Origin: Rhizobium sp. CB3090
GTDB taxonomy: Bacteria; Pseudomonadota; Alphaproteobacteria; Rhizobiales; Rhizobiaceae
Length of the DNA stretch: 64,000 nt
Assembly (NCBI RefSeq): GCF_029714285.1
Contig: NZ_CP121663.1
Coordinates: 186,001-250,000, forward strand
Direction of reading: 5' to 3'
Shown here: in pieces, positions 26,370-36,314 of the stretch
How positions within the stretch are numbered: the stretch's first letter is position 1
Layout: every line of letters begins with the position of its first letter
Program-made: the position numbers and the translations under genes
Notes under the pieces: generated by a model
Told to the model about the DNA's origin: nothing
What the model saw: only the letters and a program-made list of their open reading frames with translations
Databases searched by the model: none

Positions 26370-27604
26370 CAATCTACTCTCATAATTCTAATCTGAGCCT
26401 GAAGGGCATTGGAGCCCACGAAATATGGCAGCGACGCATTCACCACGTCGAAGACCAGCACATTATCCTGCCATTCATAGTTTGCATCCAGATGGGTGTC
26501 CGAACCTGTTGCGGCCGTCGTTACGCTGAAGGATCCCGGTCCGAGATTACAATCAAACTCCAAATCGAAGCGAATAAGCTGACCGGCAGGTTGGTTGAAT
26601 AGTGTCTGATCGGTGTGCCAGGTATTGGTTCCCCATACCACGTGCCCCGTTCGGTCTCGCAACATGACGCCGAGAACCACTTGTGGTACTTCCCGGCGGA
26701 CCTCCAGTTCGATACGCAGGATGAGTTTCTGACCGACGAATGCCGTCGAAACAGACGCAAGGCTCTCTCGGTCCAGGAGGTCAACATTTCTTACAGCTAT
26801 ATCGAACGTGCCCGAGCGCGTCTTCAGCCATCCGTTGCTGTCGCGGCTCTGCTGTATGGTCTGTTTGCTGTTTTCACGATCTGCCACCATCGCGTTGTAG
26901 TAATCCACTACTTCGTCAGGTGGACCATCTTTGATAATCTTCCCTTTATCGAGGAGAAGCACTCGCTCGCATAGTGCTTTGACGTCCCCGAGGCTATGTG
27001 TAACGAGCAGAATAGCCGTTCCTTCAGCCTTGAACTGTCTTATTTTGTCAAAGCTCTTGTGCTGAAAATAGCTGTCGCCCACCGACAGCACTTCATCGAC
27101 AATAAGAATGTCCGGGCGGCTGGCTGTCGCGAGTGCAAAGGCCAGTCTCGCCTGCATGCCGCTCGAATAGACGCGAACCGGCTGATCGAAAAATTCGCCA
27201 ATTTCGGCAAACGCCTCAATCTCCGGCATAAGCTTGCTAAGCTCTAGGCCCGAGAATCCCATAAGGCCACCTGCCTGGTAAATATTCTGACGACCCGTAA
27301 ATTCCGGATTGAAACCAAGGCCTAGCTCAAGAATGGCACTAGTGCGCCCCGAAACACGAACGTTACCGCTGGTCGGCCGTACGGTTCCGGTGACGATCTT
27401 TAGCAAGGTGCTCTTGCCGGCCCCATTTTGACCGATCAATGCAACAGCCTCTCCTTGACGCATTTCAAAAGAGATGTCGCGACTAGCCCAAAATTCCGAA
27501 GTCGGCGCAAAAGAAGCGCCAAACCAATTAGCGAACCGCAGCAGATTGCTTTTATAGGTCGGATAACGTTTGGAGACGTTTTCCACGTTGAGCACCGAAC
27601 TCAT
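26369..27604 (-). CDS. wzt: ABC-transporter ATPase for polysaccharide export, with carbohydrate-binding C-domain
   Basis: 411 residues. The Walker A is GQNGAGKSTLLK, the signature YSSGMQARLAFALA, Walker B ILIVDEVLSVGD and the H-loop VTHSLGD. Beyond the ~245-residue ATPase there is a ~165-residue extension (SGTFDIAVRNVDLLDRE, VVLGVMLRDRTGHVVWGTNT, FSVTTAATGSDTHLDANYEW) of the Wzt_C immunoglobulin-like type. In E. coli O9a Wzt this extension recognises the terminally modified polymer before export, which fits the two methyltransferases downstream. The ATG at 27604 overlaps the wzm stop (TGATG); an in-frame upstream start at 27706 would lie inside wzm and is unlikely. Confidence 0.92.
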   Translation of the reverse strand: MSSVLNVENVSKRYPTYKSNLLRFANWFGASFAPTSEFWASRDISFEMRQGEAVALIGQNGAGKSTLLKIVTGTVRPTSGNVRVSGRTSAILELGLGFNPEFTGRQNIYQAGGLMGFSGLELSKLMPEIEAFAEIGEFFDQPVRVYSSGMQARLAFALATASRPDILIVDEVLSVGDSYFQHKSFDKIRQFKAEGTAILLVTHSLGDVKALCERVLLLDKGKIIKDGPPDEVVDYYNAMVADRENSKQTIQQSRDSNGWLKTRSGTFDIAVRNVDLLDRESLASVSTAFVGQKLILRIELEVRREVPQVVLGVMLRDRTGHVVWGTNTWHTDQTLFNQPAGQLIRFDLEFDCNLGPGSFSVTTAATGSDTHLDANYEWQDNVLVFDVVNASLPYFVGSNALQAQIRIMRVD

Positions 27605-28389
27605 CAGAGTGCATCCACTAGATCGGCGCTGGCCCGCCGGAAGAGAGTGAATGCCAGAAACACCATGATCGCGCCCACCGCAACCGACGGCAAGATTCCC
27701 ATCCATGAGGGGGGCTCATTTAACAGCAAGGCATTCTGATAAAGATTCACTAATGAGGTCATCGGATTGAAGCGTAGCAAGTTCTGGAAACCTTCAGGTA
27801 CTGCCGATTTGACATAAACGATAGGCGTGAACCAGAACCATAATTGCATGATGACGGTCATTGCCTGCGCGACATCGCGCACGAAGACGTTCAGGACGCC
27901 TAGGAAGACGCCTATGCCGAAAGCCAAAGCAGAGATCAATAGCATTCCAGGAATCAGATAAAGCCACGCTACACCGGGGTATTGTCCGAAAAACAGGAAG
28001 ATAACCGCAATTGAGGCAAGTAGGAGAACGTGGTTGATGATCGCGCTGCCCCAGACAATGATCGGCAGGCAGAGCCGTGGAAAGGAGATTTTCTTTAAGG
28101 CGGCTGCTTGCTCGATAAAGACGTTCATGCTGCGCACCAGAATTTCGCTGAACAAGCCCCAAGCCGCCATGCCTGAGAGAAGATAGATGGGGTAGGCGGC
28201 AGGGCTTGTCATATTCGGCATCTTTGCGCGCATGACCTCAGATAGAACGATCGAAAATATCAGCGCTTGAGCTAAAGGATGTAGGATAAACCACATTGCC
28301 CCAAGACGCGATCGCGCAAAACGCCCCCGCAACTCCCCCTTTATTGAAGCGATGATGAAATGTCGGTAGTTCCAGATGCTTTTCAGCAA
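27604..28389 (-). CDS. wzm: ABC-2-type polysaccharide export permease
   Basis: 261 residues with about six membrane segments. The cytoplasmic N-terminus has IKGELRGRFARSRLGAMWFILHPLAQ, typical of Wzm/KpsM/TagG permeases. With Wzt it forms the inner-membrane exporter that moves lipid-linked polysaccharide to the periplasm. No ATG is available near the conserved start, so a TTG at 28389 is used, with GGAG about 8 bases upstream. The end overlaps the wzt start. Placement directly after gmd and rmd is the order seen in D-rhamnan (common polysaccharide antigen) loci. Confidence 0.92.
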   Translation of the reverse strand: MLKSIWNYRHFIIASIKGELRGRFARSRLGAMWFILHPLAQALIFSIVLSEVMRAKMPNMTSPAAYPIYLLSGMAAWGLFSEILVRSMNVFIEQAAALKKISFPRLCLPIIVWGSAIINHVLLLASIAVIFLFFGQYPGVAWLYLIPGMLLISALAFGIGVFLGVLNVFVRDVAQAMTVIMQLWFWFTPIVYVKSAVPEGFQNLLRFNPMTSLVNLYQNALLLNEPPSWMGILPSVAVGAIMVFLAFTLFRRASADLVDAL

Positions 28390-28437
28390 ATCCTCATCTC
28401 CGGCCCTTAGGCATGTGGCGCACGGCGGATGCCGGCA

Positions 28438-29406
28438 TTACCGCGACTGCACTCGCTGACGCCACTCAGTGAGGACATCGTTAAGTGTGTTGCGCAACTC
28501 AATTTTCGGCTTCCATCCAAAAGCGGTAAATGCAGCGTGATTTTGACCGGACGCCGTCGGCACCTCCGACCCCCTCAAGCGAAGCGGGTCAATTTCGACA
28601 TTCACCTGTAGTCCTGACAGCTCTACGAGCAGGTCGAGTATTTGGCGAATCTGCGTCGGTTGGCCTAAGGACAGATTGAAAGCCTTGCCAAGAACGTCGG
28701 CCCCCGAATCGGCGAGTGCCGCGTCGGCATAGGCGCGCACGACATCCCTGACATCAAGAAAATCTCGAAATCCGGACAAATTTCCGACGCTGAGCGTCGG
28801 AGAACGAAGGCCTGCTTCAATCTCCGCAATTTGCTTCGCAAATGCAGGCACCACATAGGCGTCGGTTTGGCCCGGCCCAGTATGATTGAACGGACGGAAG
28901 CGGATTGTCTTCAGTCCCTCATATGCGAGCTGGCCGAGCAGCATATCTGCAGCGGCCTTCGTCGCGCCATAAACGCCCATGGGCTTAAGGGCGGTATCTT
29001 CGTCGACCGGCGCGCCCGCCTTGTCGATAAATGAGGCACCATAAGCCTCTGAACTGCCTGCAAAAATGAAGCATGCATCCGGCGCGAGCTCCATCGCCGC
29101 GTAAGCAAGATTCATGGTTCCGCGAAAGTTTACATCCCAGGCACGATCGGGAGCCTTACGGGCATCGCTGGGAGCAGCAATTGCAGCAAGATGAATGATC
29201 GCGGAGGGACGAGAGGTGTCGATAAGCTCCATTGCCTGGTGCTTATCGGAGACATCCGCCATTAGAACCGATGTGGCACCATGACCTGCGGTCAACACCG
29301 TCAAATCGATGCCGCCTTGAAGCCGGCGTGTCTCAAGTTCGCGTTGCAGCCAGGTGCCAACGAAGCCGTTGGCACCTGTTATGAGAAGACGATGTTCGCG
29401 AGGCAT
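28438..29406 (-). CDS. rmd: GDP-6-deoxy-D-mannose reductase (GDP-D-rhamnose synthesis)
   Basis: 322 residues, extended short-chain dehydrogenase. The nucleotide-binding motif LLITGANGFVGTWL is at the N-terminus, the active-site pair is YGATK, and RFRPFNHTGPGQ is typical of Rmd. It reduces GDP-4-keto-6-deoxy-D-mannose (made by Gmd) to GDP-D-rhamnose using NAD(P)H. The alternative activity, GDP-fucose synthase, differs in having epimerase residues and a different HNLYG-type motif, so Rmd is preferred. It lies 29 bases downstream of gmd in the same operon. Confidence 0.88.
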   Translation of the reverse strand: MPREHRLLITGANGFVGTWLQRELETRRLQGGIDLTVLTAGHGATSVLMADVSDKHQAMELIDTSRPSAIIHLAAIAAPSDARKAPDRAWDVNFRGTMNLAYAAMELAPDACFIFAGSSEAYGASFIDKAGAPVDEDTALKPMGVYGATKAAADMLLGQLAYEGLKTIRFRPFNHTGPGQTDAYVVPAFAKQIAEIEAGLRSPTLSVGNLSGFRDFLDVRDVVRAYADAALADSGADVLGKAFNLSLGQPTQIRQILDLLVELSGLQVNVEIDPLRLRGSEVPTASGQNHAAFTAFGWKPKIELRNTLNDVLTEWRQRVQSR

Positions 29407-29435
29407 GGACAGTCCCTAGGAGTTGGAACCAGGTA

Positions 29436-30665
<1,230 letters not shown>

Positions 30666-32642
30666 ATGAAAAAAGAAACTCCGCGTTATTATCAGTTAAC
30701 ATCGATCCTGTGCTCTGTTTTATCTTTCGTTGTTATAGCTTATTCAATGAGAGGCTATATTAACCAAAATAACCTTGAGGTCGGTGACTTTGCGGCAAAC
30801 AGCTTGTTGGTTCAGCAGGCCAAAGAGCATCTGCTTCTGTTTGGAAATTATTCCAGGGTTGGATTCAATCATCCTGGACCCGCGATCATCTACGTCCTTG
30901 CAGCAGGAGAAGTCATATTATTCGATTACCTAAAGCTCGTTAGATCCGCTTTTTCAGGACAACTTGTTGCTGTTGCTCTCTATAATTCTATTTGGATAGT
31001 TTTAATTTGGAGAGCTTTATATTTTTCTCTCGGGCGGATAGGCGCTGCTGCGGCGTCGTTGTGCGTTTTTTTGTTGCTGTCTGCCTTGTTAGATCATCAG
31101 GTTTTCGGTGGCATTTGGTTTCCTCATCTTTATTTCTTTCCCTTTTGCCTGGTCCTGTTCTCCTCGAGCGTTATAGTGAGAGGAGAGTTGCGCTTCCTCC
31201 CCAGTTTTGCACTCGCGTGCGGCGTTCTGTTTAATGGACACGTGTCCTTCATTCCTTTTCTCTCGTTCTTCACCCTTCTCCTCGTCGGATATACATTTTG
31301 GATTGAGGGAAGAGCACCTTCTTCCTTGATCAATGCGCTCTTGGCGCGAGGAAACGCGCCCGTTGTGCTTTGTTCGTGTGCAATTGTATTATTTTTCTTT
31401 TTGCCGCTCATTATTCTCACCATCTCGCAATTTCCAGGCCCGCTGGCCTCTTATGCTTCATTCGGCGGAGCGCATAAGACAAACAGCCTCGGCCCCTCAA
31501 TTCACTTTGTCAGTGTCTATTGGGGAGGTGTTCCAGCAATGATTTCGGCCCTGCTGTCGAGCGTGTTACTTTTTCATGTGCGTAAAATTCGCGGCGATTT
31601 ACCTCCAGAGATTCGTAACGCCGTCGCCGTTGTGGGGGCTGCAACCCTCGCTTTGCTATTTTATGCCAAATACGGCATCGATTATTTAAATCAGGAATAC
31701 ATCGGAGAGTATTACTACGCTGTTCCGGCCTTCCTAGGTTGCTTTACGTTTATTGCCGCGAGCGCTTTCGTAAGCAATCGAGTGCGGGCTATTTTCGATA
31801 TTTGCATCGCAGTCCTATGTGCAGTGATCGTATTTTCGCAGATCAAGAAGCCCGTCAGTTATGATTTCGCTTATAATCAGCCCTCGGCCGCAGAAATACA
31901 CAACACGTTGGTCGCCCTGCGAGCTCCAAAGAAGCTGGCCTTGGATCTCATTGACACGGAAGACTGGGGGAATGTCTGGTCAACGATACTGGGCGCTCAG
32001 ATACTCGCCGAGAGAAGCAAGCAGGGACAATTCTGTATTAACCGTGGCTGGCATATTTCATTCACTTTGGCAGCTAGATGTTCGCCCGAGGAGTTGCGAT
32101 CTGGCTCCCGCTATATTGTTACAGCAGAATCAACCGCACAGCGTCCGAAAGACGATCATGAAATCGACGTCGGGGGACTTCGCATCATTCGTCGGCTCCC
32201 GCCGAGTCTCGATGATAAGGGGACGATAACAGTCGCAAAATCACCCCTTTTGTTTAGCGACTACCTGTTGCAGATGGGTTGGTCTCCGGTTCAATCGGAT
32301 TTCGTGTGGACGACGGCCGACGAAGCTCAACTCTCGCTTCCGTTGGGGCAGAACTTTTCGGGAGACGTTTTGTTAGACATGGCCGCTTACCTGCCGCAGG
32401 CTGATAGTACGCAAGAAGTGCAGCTTGTCGACGATCAAGGACATGCGTCAACTGCACTGTTTTCTCAAGCGGACAACAGAAAGATAATAAGGCTGCACAT
32501 TTTGCAAGCAGCCGGCAATCCAGTCACGTTTACTTTGAAGATCAAGGCTCCGATTGTACCGAGTGCGTTAGGGTTGGGTCGTGACCAACGACGTCTGGGC
32601 GTCTCGCTTTACGGCCTTGAGATTGTCTCTTCGCGGCAATAG
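30666..32642 (+). CDS. Polytopic membrane protein, GT-C glycosyltransferase candidate
   Basis: 658 residues: one N-terminal membrane helix, an acidic loop EVGDFAANSLL near residue 38-48 followed by YSRVGFNHPGPAIIYVLA, about ten further helices to residue ~425, then a ~230-residue soluble domain rich in beta strands. An Asp in the first periplasmic loop followed by a polytopic core and an outer domain is the GT-C plan, used by enzymes that take sugars from polyprenyl phosphate. As the first gene of an operon that makes polyprenyl-phosphoryl-D-arabinofuranose, an arabinosyltransferase role is the best guess. I do not recognise a named family. AT content is higher than in the neighbours, suggesting separate acquisition. 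Confidence 0.75.
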   Translation: MKKETPRYYQLTSILCSVLSFVVIAYSMRGYINQNNLEVGDFAANSLLVQQAKEHLLLFGNYSRVGFNHPGPAIIYVLAAGEVILFDYLKLVRSAFSGQLVAVALYNSIWIVLIWRALYFSLGRIGAAAASLCVFLLLSALLDHQVFGGIWFPHLYFFPFCLVLFSSSVIVRGELRFLPSFALACGVLFNGHVSFIPFLSFFTLLLVGYTFWIEGRAPSSLINALLARGNAPVVLCSCAIVLFFFLPLIILTISQFPGPLASYASFGGAHKTNSLGPSIHFVSVYWGGVPAMISALLSSVLLFHVRKIRGDLPPEIRNAVAVVGAATLALLFYAKYGIDYLNQEYIGEYYYAVPAFLGCFTFIAASAFVSNRVRAIFDICIAVLCAVIVFSQIKKPVSYDFAYNQPSAAEIHNTLVALRAPKKLALDLIDTEDWGNVWSTILGAQILAERSKQGQFCINRGWHISFTLAARCSPEELRSGSRYIVTAESTAQRPKDDHEIDVGGLRIIRRLPPSLDDKGTITVAKSPLLFSDYLLQMGWSPVQSDFVWTTADEAQLSLPLGQNFSGDVLLDMAAYLPQADSTQEVQLVDDQGHASTALFSQADNRKIIRLHILQAAGNPVTFTLKIKAPIVPSALGLGRDQRRLGVSLYGLEIVSSRQ

Positions 32643-32687
32643 TGCTTCTCGCCGGAACAATCTCGCTGTAAGGGGAAGTCTCATGGT

Positions 32688-34226
32688 TTGCACCCACCGA
32701 GCGAGGCTGAAGTGGATTTAGAGCGGCAAATTACCTTTGGAGCCAGTATGCAGGAAGCTGCACGCAGAGACAGTGACGTCGACGGTGCAAAATCGAGCGA
32801 ATTGTCGGCAAATAGATTTCCCATAGTTGTCGATCTCGATGATACATTGATCGTTACTGATACACTGTACGAACAAATTGCAATTGGCTTGTTCACCAAA
32901 CCTCTTCGCGTCGTAAGTGCGTTTGCCCGCCTCGCAAGGGGGCGTGCAGCGTTAAAGGCCGCTCTTGCTCATGAAATCGATCTAACCCACGTGGAGCTTC
33001 CGATCCGACAGGATTTGGTGCATTGGCTACATGAGCAGGCGGAACGTGGCCACGAGATTCATCTTTGCTCCGCCGCTAGCCAACCGATCGTCGAAACCGT
33101 AGCAAAGCGGCTTGGTATTTTTGCTAGCGCGGTCGGCTCGTCCCAGGCAAATCTGAAAGGCAAATCAAAAGCCAACTATTTGAAAGGGCGCTTTCCGGAA
33201 GGCTTCGTCTATGTCGGGGACAGTTCGGCTGATCTTGCTGTTTGGAAAGAGGCGAGTGCAATTGTGCTGGCTGGGACAGCGCCATCTGTCGCCAAAACAG
33301 CCCGCGGCTTGGGCAAGCCGATAGAAGCTGAATTTCAAAACCCTTCTTTGTCAGTGAAGAATTTCCTGAAGGCGCTGCGCGTCCACCATTGGTCCAAAAA
33401 CGTCCTGATATTCCTGCCGCTAATTCTTGGGCACGCGTGGAATGATATTCCACTAATTATTCATACGATGCTGGCCTTCATTTGCCTGCTAATGGTAACC
33501 TCAGCGACCTATCTTCTGAACGACATAGCCGATCTTGATGCAGACCGTCGCCATTGGTCGAAACGGAATCGGGCGCTCGCAAGCGGTCGCATGTCAATCC
33601 CATTTGGCTTTGCGCTCTCGGGCACACTGCTGGTCGTAGCCTTCCTCTCCGCGATCATAATTACTCCTGTTTTTGCCGCCGCACTTGGAAGTTATCTTGT
33701 CATCACCGGCTCTTATTCGCTCGGTTTGAAGCGGATCCCACTGCTCGACACGCTAATCATTGGCGTCCTGTTTACTATCAGACTTGTGATGGGAATCGTC
33801 CTCTTCAGCCAACCCAGTCCGGCTTGGCTTCTGACATTTTCCGTGTTTTTCTTTTTCTCGCTGGCAGTCGCCAAAAGACATACCGAAATCGTTCGAGCCG
33901 CTGTCACGGGATCGCACAGCTTAGCCAGCCGCGGCTATCGCGTTGAGGATGCCCCCTTGACACTCACACTTGGTGTGTCGTCTGCTATCGCGTCCCTCGT
34001 AGTCCTTGTACTTTTCATTATCGGCGAAATGCTGCCGGCACATGTCTATAACCATCCACAGATATTGGCAGGAATGCCGCTCATCCTTTCAATCTGGCTT
34101 GGGCGTATATGGCTGCTCGCCCATCGCGGCGACATGAACGATGATCCGGTGAGTTTCGCCCTTCGCGACCGCACTAGCCTTATACTTGGTGGTTTTGCTG
34201 CCCTCCTTTTTCTGGCGGCTTTATGA
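32688..34226 (+). CDS. HAD phosphatase-UbiA prenyltransferase fusion (5-phosphoribosyl polyprenyl-phosphate synthase/phosphatase)
   Basis: 512 residues. Residues ~45-215 are a HAD hydrolase (VVDLDDTLIVTDTLYE, CSAASQP, YVGDSSADLAVWKEA). Residues ~225-510 are a nine-helix UbiA domain with the Asp motif LLNDIADLDADRRHWSKRNR and KRHTEIVRA. In mycobacteria Rv3806c (UbiA) joins PRPP to decaprenyl phosphate and Rv3807c removes the 5-phosphate; here the two steps appear fused. A related UbiA protein, NoeC, takes part in D-arabinosylation of Nod factor in Azorhizobium. The start is uncertain: TTG at 32688 with AGGGGA upstream, or ATG at 32748. The end overlaps the next gene by four bases. Confidence 0.88.
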   Translation: MHPPSEAEVDLERQITFGASMQEAARRDSDVDGAKSSELSANRFPIVVDLDDTLIVTDTLYEQIAIGLFTKPLRVVSAFARLARGRAALKAALAHEIDLTHVELPIRQDLVHWLHEQAERGHEIHLCSAASQPIVETVAKRLGIFASAVGSSQANLKGKSKANYLKGRFPEGFVYVGDSSADLAVWKEASAIVLAGTAPSVAKTARGLGKPIEAEFQNPSLSVKNFLKALRVHHWSKNVLIFLPLILGHAWNDIPLIIHTMLAFICLLMVTSATYLLNDIADLDADRRHWSKRNRALASGRMSIPFGFALSGTLLVVAFLSAIIITPVFAAALGSYLVITGSYSLGLKRIPLLDTLIIGVLFTIRLVMGIVLFSQPSPAWLLTFSVFFFFSLAVAKRHTEIVRAAVTGSHSLASRGYRVEDAPLTLTLGVSSAIASLVVLVLFIIGEMLPAHVYNHPQILAGMPLILSIWLGRIWLLAHRGDMNDDPVSFALRDRTSLILGGFAALLFLAAL

Positions 34227-35557
34227 TTCGATTTTCCTCATCCGAAGACATCCGATCTTGGGGCGGCGTGTTGCAGGCGCGACACAATGTTGCCCGACCA
34301 CAGTGGCGAGACGAGTTACCGGAGGTCCTTGCGGTGGCGCGGCACAGTGGGTCACCGATTCTGGCGACCGGTCTGCGTCGGTCCTATGGCGATACGGGCC
34401 TCAATCCGGATGGCGCAATTTTGGATATGACCGCTCTTGATAGGGCGATCTTCTTCGATCCGGATTCCGGCATTCTACGGGCCGAAGCTGGCGTGTCGTT
34501 CGACATGCTTTTAAAGATGTTAATACGGAGGGGTTTCTTTCTGCCCGTCACTCCAGGCACCCGATTTGTGACGTTGGGTGGGGCGATCGCCAACGATGTG
34601 CATGGTAAGAACCATCATAGTGCCGGAACGTTGGGGCGCTGGGTGCGGCGCATCGGACTGTTGCGGTCTGATGGTTTAGAGATCGAATTGACCCCTCAGG
34701 AAAACACTGGGCTCTTTGGAGCAACGATTGGCGGGCTGGGGTTAACGGGCGTGATCACCTGGGCCGAGATCGAAACGGTCAGGATCGCCAGCGCTATAAT
34801 GGACGTCGAAAACATTCCATTCGAAAATCTAGATGAATTCTTCCAGATCGCCAGGCAAAGCGATGGCGAGTATGAATATACCGTTGCGTGGGTTGATTGC
34901 CTCGCCAAAGGGAAAGATCTAGGTCGCGGTCTATTTACGCGTGGAAATCATGCGTCGAAAGGCGCGCGGTTGCCTACCAAGGCAGATCCCAAACTGACGA
35001 TTCCCTTTAATTTTCCAAGCCTCGTTCTCAATAAGCTGTCCTTAGGTGCATTCAACAGCTTGTATTACTGGAAGGGCAAACGTAATGCGGGTGGCAGCAA
35101 GGTCCCGATCCACCCGTTTTTCTATCCGCTAGATTCGATCGGCCATTGGTATCGAATGTATGGTAGGCGCGGTATGTATCAGTATCAGTCTGCCGTCCCA
35201 CCTGAGAGTGAAAGGGACGCCACCAAAGCGATGTTGGAACTGATTTCGGCAGCGGGCGAGGGGTCGTTTCTCGCTGTGCTCAAGACCTTTGGTGACAAAT
35301 CTTCGCTCGGGATGCTGTCTTTTCCTCGACCCGGAACAACGTTGGCCTTGGATTTTCCGAACCGTGGTTCGTCGACTCTCCGGCTGATGGGGCGGCTCGA
35401 CGCAATAGTGCGTGAAGCTGGGGGCAGGCTTTATCCTGCCAAGGACGGAAGAATGCCGGCTGATATGTTCCGTGCCGGTTATCCTCATTGGCAGGATTTT
35501 GCCAAATATATAGACCCCGCGTTCGAATCCCATTTTTGGAGGAGAGTCGGACAATGA
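34223..35557 (+). CDS. DprE1-like polyprenylphosphoryl-ribose 2'-oxidase (FAD)
   Basis: 444 residues of the vanillyl-alcohol-oxidase fold. The FAD-binding region shows GLRRSYGDTGLNPDGAILDM and TPGTRFVTLGGAIANDVHGK followed by NHHSAG, which is the DprE1 signature. YPAKDGR near residue 407 keeps the Lys equivalent to the catalytic Lys418 of M. tuberculosis DprE1. The residue matching Cys387, the benzothiazinone target, is Ala375 (LALDFP). It should oxidise polyprenylphosphoryl-ribose to the 2-keto form. The ATG overlaps the upstream stop by four bases (ATGA at 34223), so it is translationally coupled. Confidence 0.9.
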   Translation: MIRFSSSEDIRSWGGVLQARHNVARPQWRDELPEVLAVARHSGSPILATGLRRSYGDTGLNPDGAILDMTALDRAIFFDPDSGILRAEAGVSFDMLLKMLIRRGFFLPVTPGTRFVTLGGAIANDVHGKNHHSAGTLGRWVRRIGLLRSDGLEIELTPQENTGLFGATIGGLGLTGVITWAEIETVRIASAIMDVENIPFENLDEFFQIARQSDGEYEYTVAWVDCLAKGKDLGRGLFTRGNHASKGARLPTKADPKLTIPFNFPSLVLNKLSLGAFNSLYYWKGKRNAGGSKVPIHPFFYPLDSIGHWYRMYGRRGMYQYQSAVPPESERDATKAMLELISAAGEGSFLAVLKTFGDKSSLGMLSFPRPGTTLALDFPNRGSSTLRLMGRLDAIVREAGGRLYPAKDGRMPADMFRAGYPHWQDFAKYIDPAFESHFWRRVGQ

Positions 35558-35573
35558 ACAGGAGTGCAGCGTT

Positions 35574-36314
35574 TTGCGTTTGATCATCTTGGGCGCGACT
35601 TCTGCTATCGCAGAGGCCACGGCGCGGCTTTACGCTGCCGAAGGAGCCGACATATTGCTTGTTGGACGTCAGACAGAAAGACTGTCTGCTACCGCTGCCG
35701 ATCTCAAGATGCGTGGCGCTCACAGTGCTGAAATTGCCATTCTCGATCTCGCTCAAACCCCAGGCGGGGTGGACGAAATCTTTCGCAACTTGGTCCGGCA
35801 ACTGGGTGGCGCTGATCACGTCCTCATTGCGTACGGCATCCTTGGCGAGCAGGCTGATGCTGAGAGGGACCTCTCGATCGCCGAGGAGATCGTGAGGATT
35901 AACTTCAACTCGGCTGCTGCCTGGTGTCTTGCGGCTGCCACTTTCTTGGAAGAACAAGGACGTGGCTCCTTGATTGTCCTGGGCTCGGTTGCTGGTGATC
36001 GCGGCCGACGAGCCAATTTCGTTTATGGGGCTGCTAAAGCAGGTTTGGCGGCTCTTGTCGAAGGCATTTCTCATCGCTTCGCAGATCGGGGTCCCCGCGC
36101 TGTCATCGTTAAGCCTGGCCCGACGATTACACCGATGACGGAGCAATTTGACCGGAAGGGCCTGCTTTGGGCTTCAGCGTCGCAAGTCGCCGCGGTCGTT
36201 CGTCGCGCTGCCGACCGCGGCGGTCCGGTCGTTTACGCGCCGTGGTTCTGGCGCTACATCATGCTGATCATCCGCGCGATGCCGGCTCGTGTATTCAATC
36301 GGATGAACATATGA
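35574..36314 (+). CDS. DprE2-like short-chain dehydrogenase (keto-ribose to arabinose reductase)
   Basis: 246 residues, classical SDR. The cofactor site is IILGATSAIAEATARLYAAEG, the active site VLGSVAGDRGRRANFVYGAAKAG gives Ser, Tyr and Lys, and the C-terminus has a hydrophobic WFWRYIMLIIRAMPARVF segment as in DprE2. It would reduce the 2-keto intermediate to polyprenylphosphoryl-D-arabinofuranose. Start at 35574 is TTG; it lies 17 bases after the DprE1-like gene. The pairing of an FAD oxidase and this SDR side by side is what supports the DprE1/DprE2 reading. Confidence 0.88.
   Translation: MRLIILGATSAIAEATARLYAAEGADILLVGRQTERLSATAADLKMRGAHSAEIAILDLAQTPGGVDEIFRNLVRQLGGADHVLIAYGILGEQADAERDLSIAEEIVRINFNSAAAWCLAAATFLEEQGRGSLIVLGSVAGDRGRRANFVYGAAKAGLAALVEGISHRFADRGPRAVIVKPGPTITPMTEQFDRKGLLWASASQVAAVVRRAADRGGPVVYAPWFWRYIMLIIRAMPARVFNRMNI

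Noticed and set aside
35280..36146. 288-codon minus-strand frame across the DprE1-like/DprE2-like junction.
   Set aside because: It spans two well-supported coding genes on the other strand and has no domain.
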